Shown here one piece after another: positions 61,363 through 64,000 of a stretch of DNA of 64,000 nucleotides. This DNA comes from Monoplex corrugatus. Its lineage: Eukaryota; Mollusca; Gastropoda; Littorinimorpha; Ranellidae. Position numbers and translations under genes: made by a program. Under the pieces are notes generated by a model that saw nothing but the letters and a program-made list of their open reading frames with translations, made no database searches and was not told the origin of the DNA. Positions within the stretch are counted from its first letter, which is position 1. Every line of letters begins with the position of its first letter. The stretch is taken from contig CM060314.1 of NCBI GenBank assembly GCA_030674185.1, positions 27,116,891-27,180,890 of the forward strand, read 5' to 3'.

Positions 61363-62134
61363 AAACAAAAGGACAGAAACGAATATTCGGTGATGTGACA
61401 ACCAATCTAACTACTGTAAAAGTGAGAGCGCTGGACCACCAACTGCAATCAGCCATGCTTATAACCCCGATCCAACCTCAATCCCCTGCCATATCCCCAT
61501 CACCACCACACTGAAGCCCAAACCTCAGCCTACAGAACATGATTTTGCCAAAATGTGGCAGTTCTTATCCTTATCAATAAAAGCAGAAACAAACATACAT
61601 CCTAAGAGGCCTTCAAGTATATTCCTGAATTAAATATTAAAAGATGAAGGAGATGAAAAATCGATTCGTCAATAAAAAACAACAACAAAAAAAACAAAAA
61701 AACAACCAAAAACAAAACAAAACAAAACAAAAACAAAAAACCAGCCAATCTGAAGGACATGCTTTGCTGCTTAGGGATAAGGTTAACAAATAACATGAAA
61801 AAAAAGCTATAAGTGTCGATCGTCGTCCATGTTTTTGGAAGAATTGCAGCGCACCAATCCAAATCCAAATCCAAATCCAAATTGTAAAGGTCAATGAGGC
61901 AGTTTTATTCATATTTGTAACACTCAAGATAAATAAACACAAAATGGCTTACAAGGGTCTTACAGAGCGAAACAACAAATTGGCTTCGATAAAGGACAAT
62001 AAACACTAAAATATGAATTAAAACAAACAAACAATATGACCTTCTGCGCTGTCAACAATACACAATGTAGCTGACATATACAAAATAACAGAAAACTCAT
62101 ACACACAAGCACGTATACTCATTCTCTCTCTCTC

Positions 62135-62167
<33 letters not shown>

Positions 62168-62564
62168 GAGGAGTTACATAACTTAAATGGAATAATGTCT
62201 AGACAGCTAGCAAAACATGAAGACCAGTTTCAAATAAGAATGAATGGCATGGAACTTGGTGAAATCACAACTGTGCATTTGAGTGGATCGCACTGTCATT
62301 TTCAGTAATGATAATTGCTTTCGTAGTCAGCTCACAAAGTGTACATCTCTTGTGTAAATAACTACGTAACGATACTCCTTGAAAAACAGAAGTCAGTTCT
62401 TTTTTTCTTCTTAAATGTCTGATCCCCAAAGAGAAACATGTAGAAACATTGCCCGACTGTTAGAAAATGGTGGTTGTAGAAAAAAAGCAAAACATCTCTA
62501 TACAATTCTTTCATTTAATCCGAAATTATGTGCAAGGTTTTATGGAGATATTTATCCTTGTTAC
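61363..62564. other. No gene recognised; AAAAC-rich and CAAATC hexanucleotide tracts
   Basis: AAAAC/AAACA repeats at 61672-61741 and about four CAAATC units at 61859-61882. CT/CA run at 62122-62167. Confidence 0.5.
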
Positions 62565-62615
62565 AGAGAGAGAGATGGAGGGAGTGAAGGGGAGGGGGAG
62601 AGAGAAGAGAGAGAC

Positions 62616-62646
<31 letters not shown>

Positions 62647-63010
62647 GGGGGGATGGAGGGGAGAGGAGAGATATTTGCAAAAGAATTAGTGCAGAGAAGC
62701 AAGGACAGCAGGATGAAAAGAGCGTGCATCAAATCGATGGAGTCAGATCCAGGACAATCTGGCTGCAAGCTGCTTACACCCCGAGGTCAGCGTTTTTGAT
62801 TGCTATTAACATGCGAGAACGCACATCAACATCTGTAACACTTAGGAACTACAAATTCCCTCCCCTCATGTTTCCAACATTCACAACCGCTTCCATCCTT
62901 CCCAAAATGCCACATGAAACAGATTTGTTAAGAAGCCATCGTTTTAATCCCTAACAGATGTAAGAAAAGTTGGAAATTATAAAAATCAAGTCCTGATTCA
63001 GAATTCATTA
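62565..63010. repeat. GA microsatellite plus dispersed repeat, copy B
   Basis: GA/GGGA tract 62565-62680 followed by sequence homologous to 59085-59420 (anchor TCGATGG at 62734 versus 59121). Confidence 0.7.
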
Positions 63011-63049
63011 AGTGTCAATTTTTCCAATGTGCCAGGAAGAGAGATAGAG

Positions 63050-63056
63050 AAGAGAG

Positions 63057-63140
<84 letters not shown>
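63050..63140. repeat. (GA)n microsatellite
   Basis: About 40 units, nearly pure. Confidence 0.97.
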
Positions 63141-63141
<1 letters not shown>

Positions 63142-63339
63142 CTATGAAAATAGGGAACACAAAAAGGGGAAACTACTTCATGCTAATACTTGAAGCCAGA
63201 TTGTAGAACACTTTTTCACCGCCAGGCTTAAATTTTCAAACAGCAATAACAATTTCAGAATGGTTTCAGGGGGAAAAACACAAACAAAATATCTGAATAG
63301 ACAGACATATGCACAGACACACACGGAGATGGTGACCAA

Positions 63340-63960
63340 AGACAGACATGCAAACACATTTCTGTGTTCAGCCTGTGCATGAGTTTAACATCGAGTGCAA
63401 TCCTCTTGATCGGAAATGGCAGGAGTCAAGCCTTCCCCACCATTCTCAAACAGGCGTACGTGCTAAAGAGCAGACTGATGTAAACTGTCCAGGCGCCATA
63501 CTCAGACTATAGATTTGTACAGCACCATCTTCACGAATGTACCGTTACAGGAACATCACGGATATACCGTTACAGGAACAGACACAATCTTACTACTATT
63601 GTCTCCAAAGTGTTTCAACGAAGGCAATTACCAGCCAACAAAATTGCACTGGGTAGCACGCCTGTCATTTAACTCTCTTTGATTTGACATTTTCCTGAAA
63701 TTGGCTTTCCTGGATCACAAAAATCATTCCTTCCCAGGACAGACTGTACTGTTTTCACAGTATTCATATGTAATGGATTTCTGTACTGCCCCATTTGTGA
63801 AGCAACTGGCTATCAGTAAGGCATGATGCGATAGGTTTGAGGCAACAGTGGACTTAAACACACATTTTCTTTCAAATGCTTGTGTCAGCCAGAGTGGACA
63901 ACATTCATGTTGGTCTGTTAGTACTGTGGTACACAATGTGATGCAGGCAGCTTACATTAT
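63340..63960. repeat. Dispersed ~0.7 kb repeat, copy B
   Basis: Homologous to 52560-53330 (anchors given there). An internal duplication, ACCGTTACAGGAACA, occurs at 63541 and 63568, unique to this copy. Confidence 0.75.
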
Positions 63961-64000
63961 TTGATGGTTATAAAAATTACCGTCCATCTGTGTGACATAA

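Overview
This window reads as intergenic to intronic DNA of a large, repeat-rich animal genome, most likely a mollusc and probably a caenogastropod-type snail. The reasons are extreme microsatellite density ((GT)n, (GA)n, (TA)n and tetranucleotides every 1-2 kb), many decayed non-LTR retrotransposons (RTE-like, L2/CR1-like, RNase H-bearing and L1/Tx1-like), and a short interspersed repeat resembling one I recall from snail genomes. There are no operons, no Shine-Dalgarno sites and no dense gene packing. The taxonomic call is inference. Most open frames are artefacts of microsatellites, and many apparent starts are TTG rather than ATG.

Layout. 0-6 kb: microsatellites, a nested inverted repeat, an RNase H-type LINE 3' end, a SINE-like copy and an L1/Tx1-like LINE C-terminus. 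6-19 kb: three RTE-like fragments (6.9, 8.8-10.2 and 16.9-17.3 kb), a pair of homologous ~0.5 kb dispersed repeats (7.2 and 18.0 kb), and 27-bp and 58-bp minisatellites. 18.7-26.5 kb: two L2/CR1-like LINEs in opposite orientation, one with an uninterrupted 550-codon reverse-transcriptase frame, and between them a LINE with a junction between endonuclease and reverse transcriptase. 27.6-35.2 kb: a tandem-repeat province with a 3.1-kb array of ~32-bp units in higher-order organisation, four diverged copies of a ~0.7-1.1 kb composite unit, and a 68-bp array broken by a LINE 3' end. 38.5-42.3 kb: two LINE C-terminal fragments flanking the only likely host-gene signal, a CpG-rich divergent promoter with short first coding exons on both strands (minus ATG at 40210, plus ATG at 40442). 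42.8-45 kb: a pentanucleotide array and an 84-bp satellite. 45-64 kb: microsatellites, another RTE-like 3' end, an inverted pair of SINE-like copies, and dispersed repeats shared between 52.6/63.4 kb and 59.1/62.7 kb.

How the parts relate. Apart from the divergent promoter, the window is explained by retrotransposition followed by decay, with microsatellites often lying exactly at retrotransposon 3' ends (RTE TGATGA tails, L2-like AAT tails, RNase H-LINE CA tails). I see no CRISPR array, no bacterial-type system and no complete host gene. I found no new multi-gene system. The best leads are the divergent promoter, the composite unit at 31-34 kb, the hairpin with a compensatory change at LINE 3' ends, and the 84-bp array.
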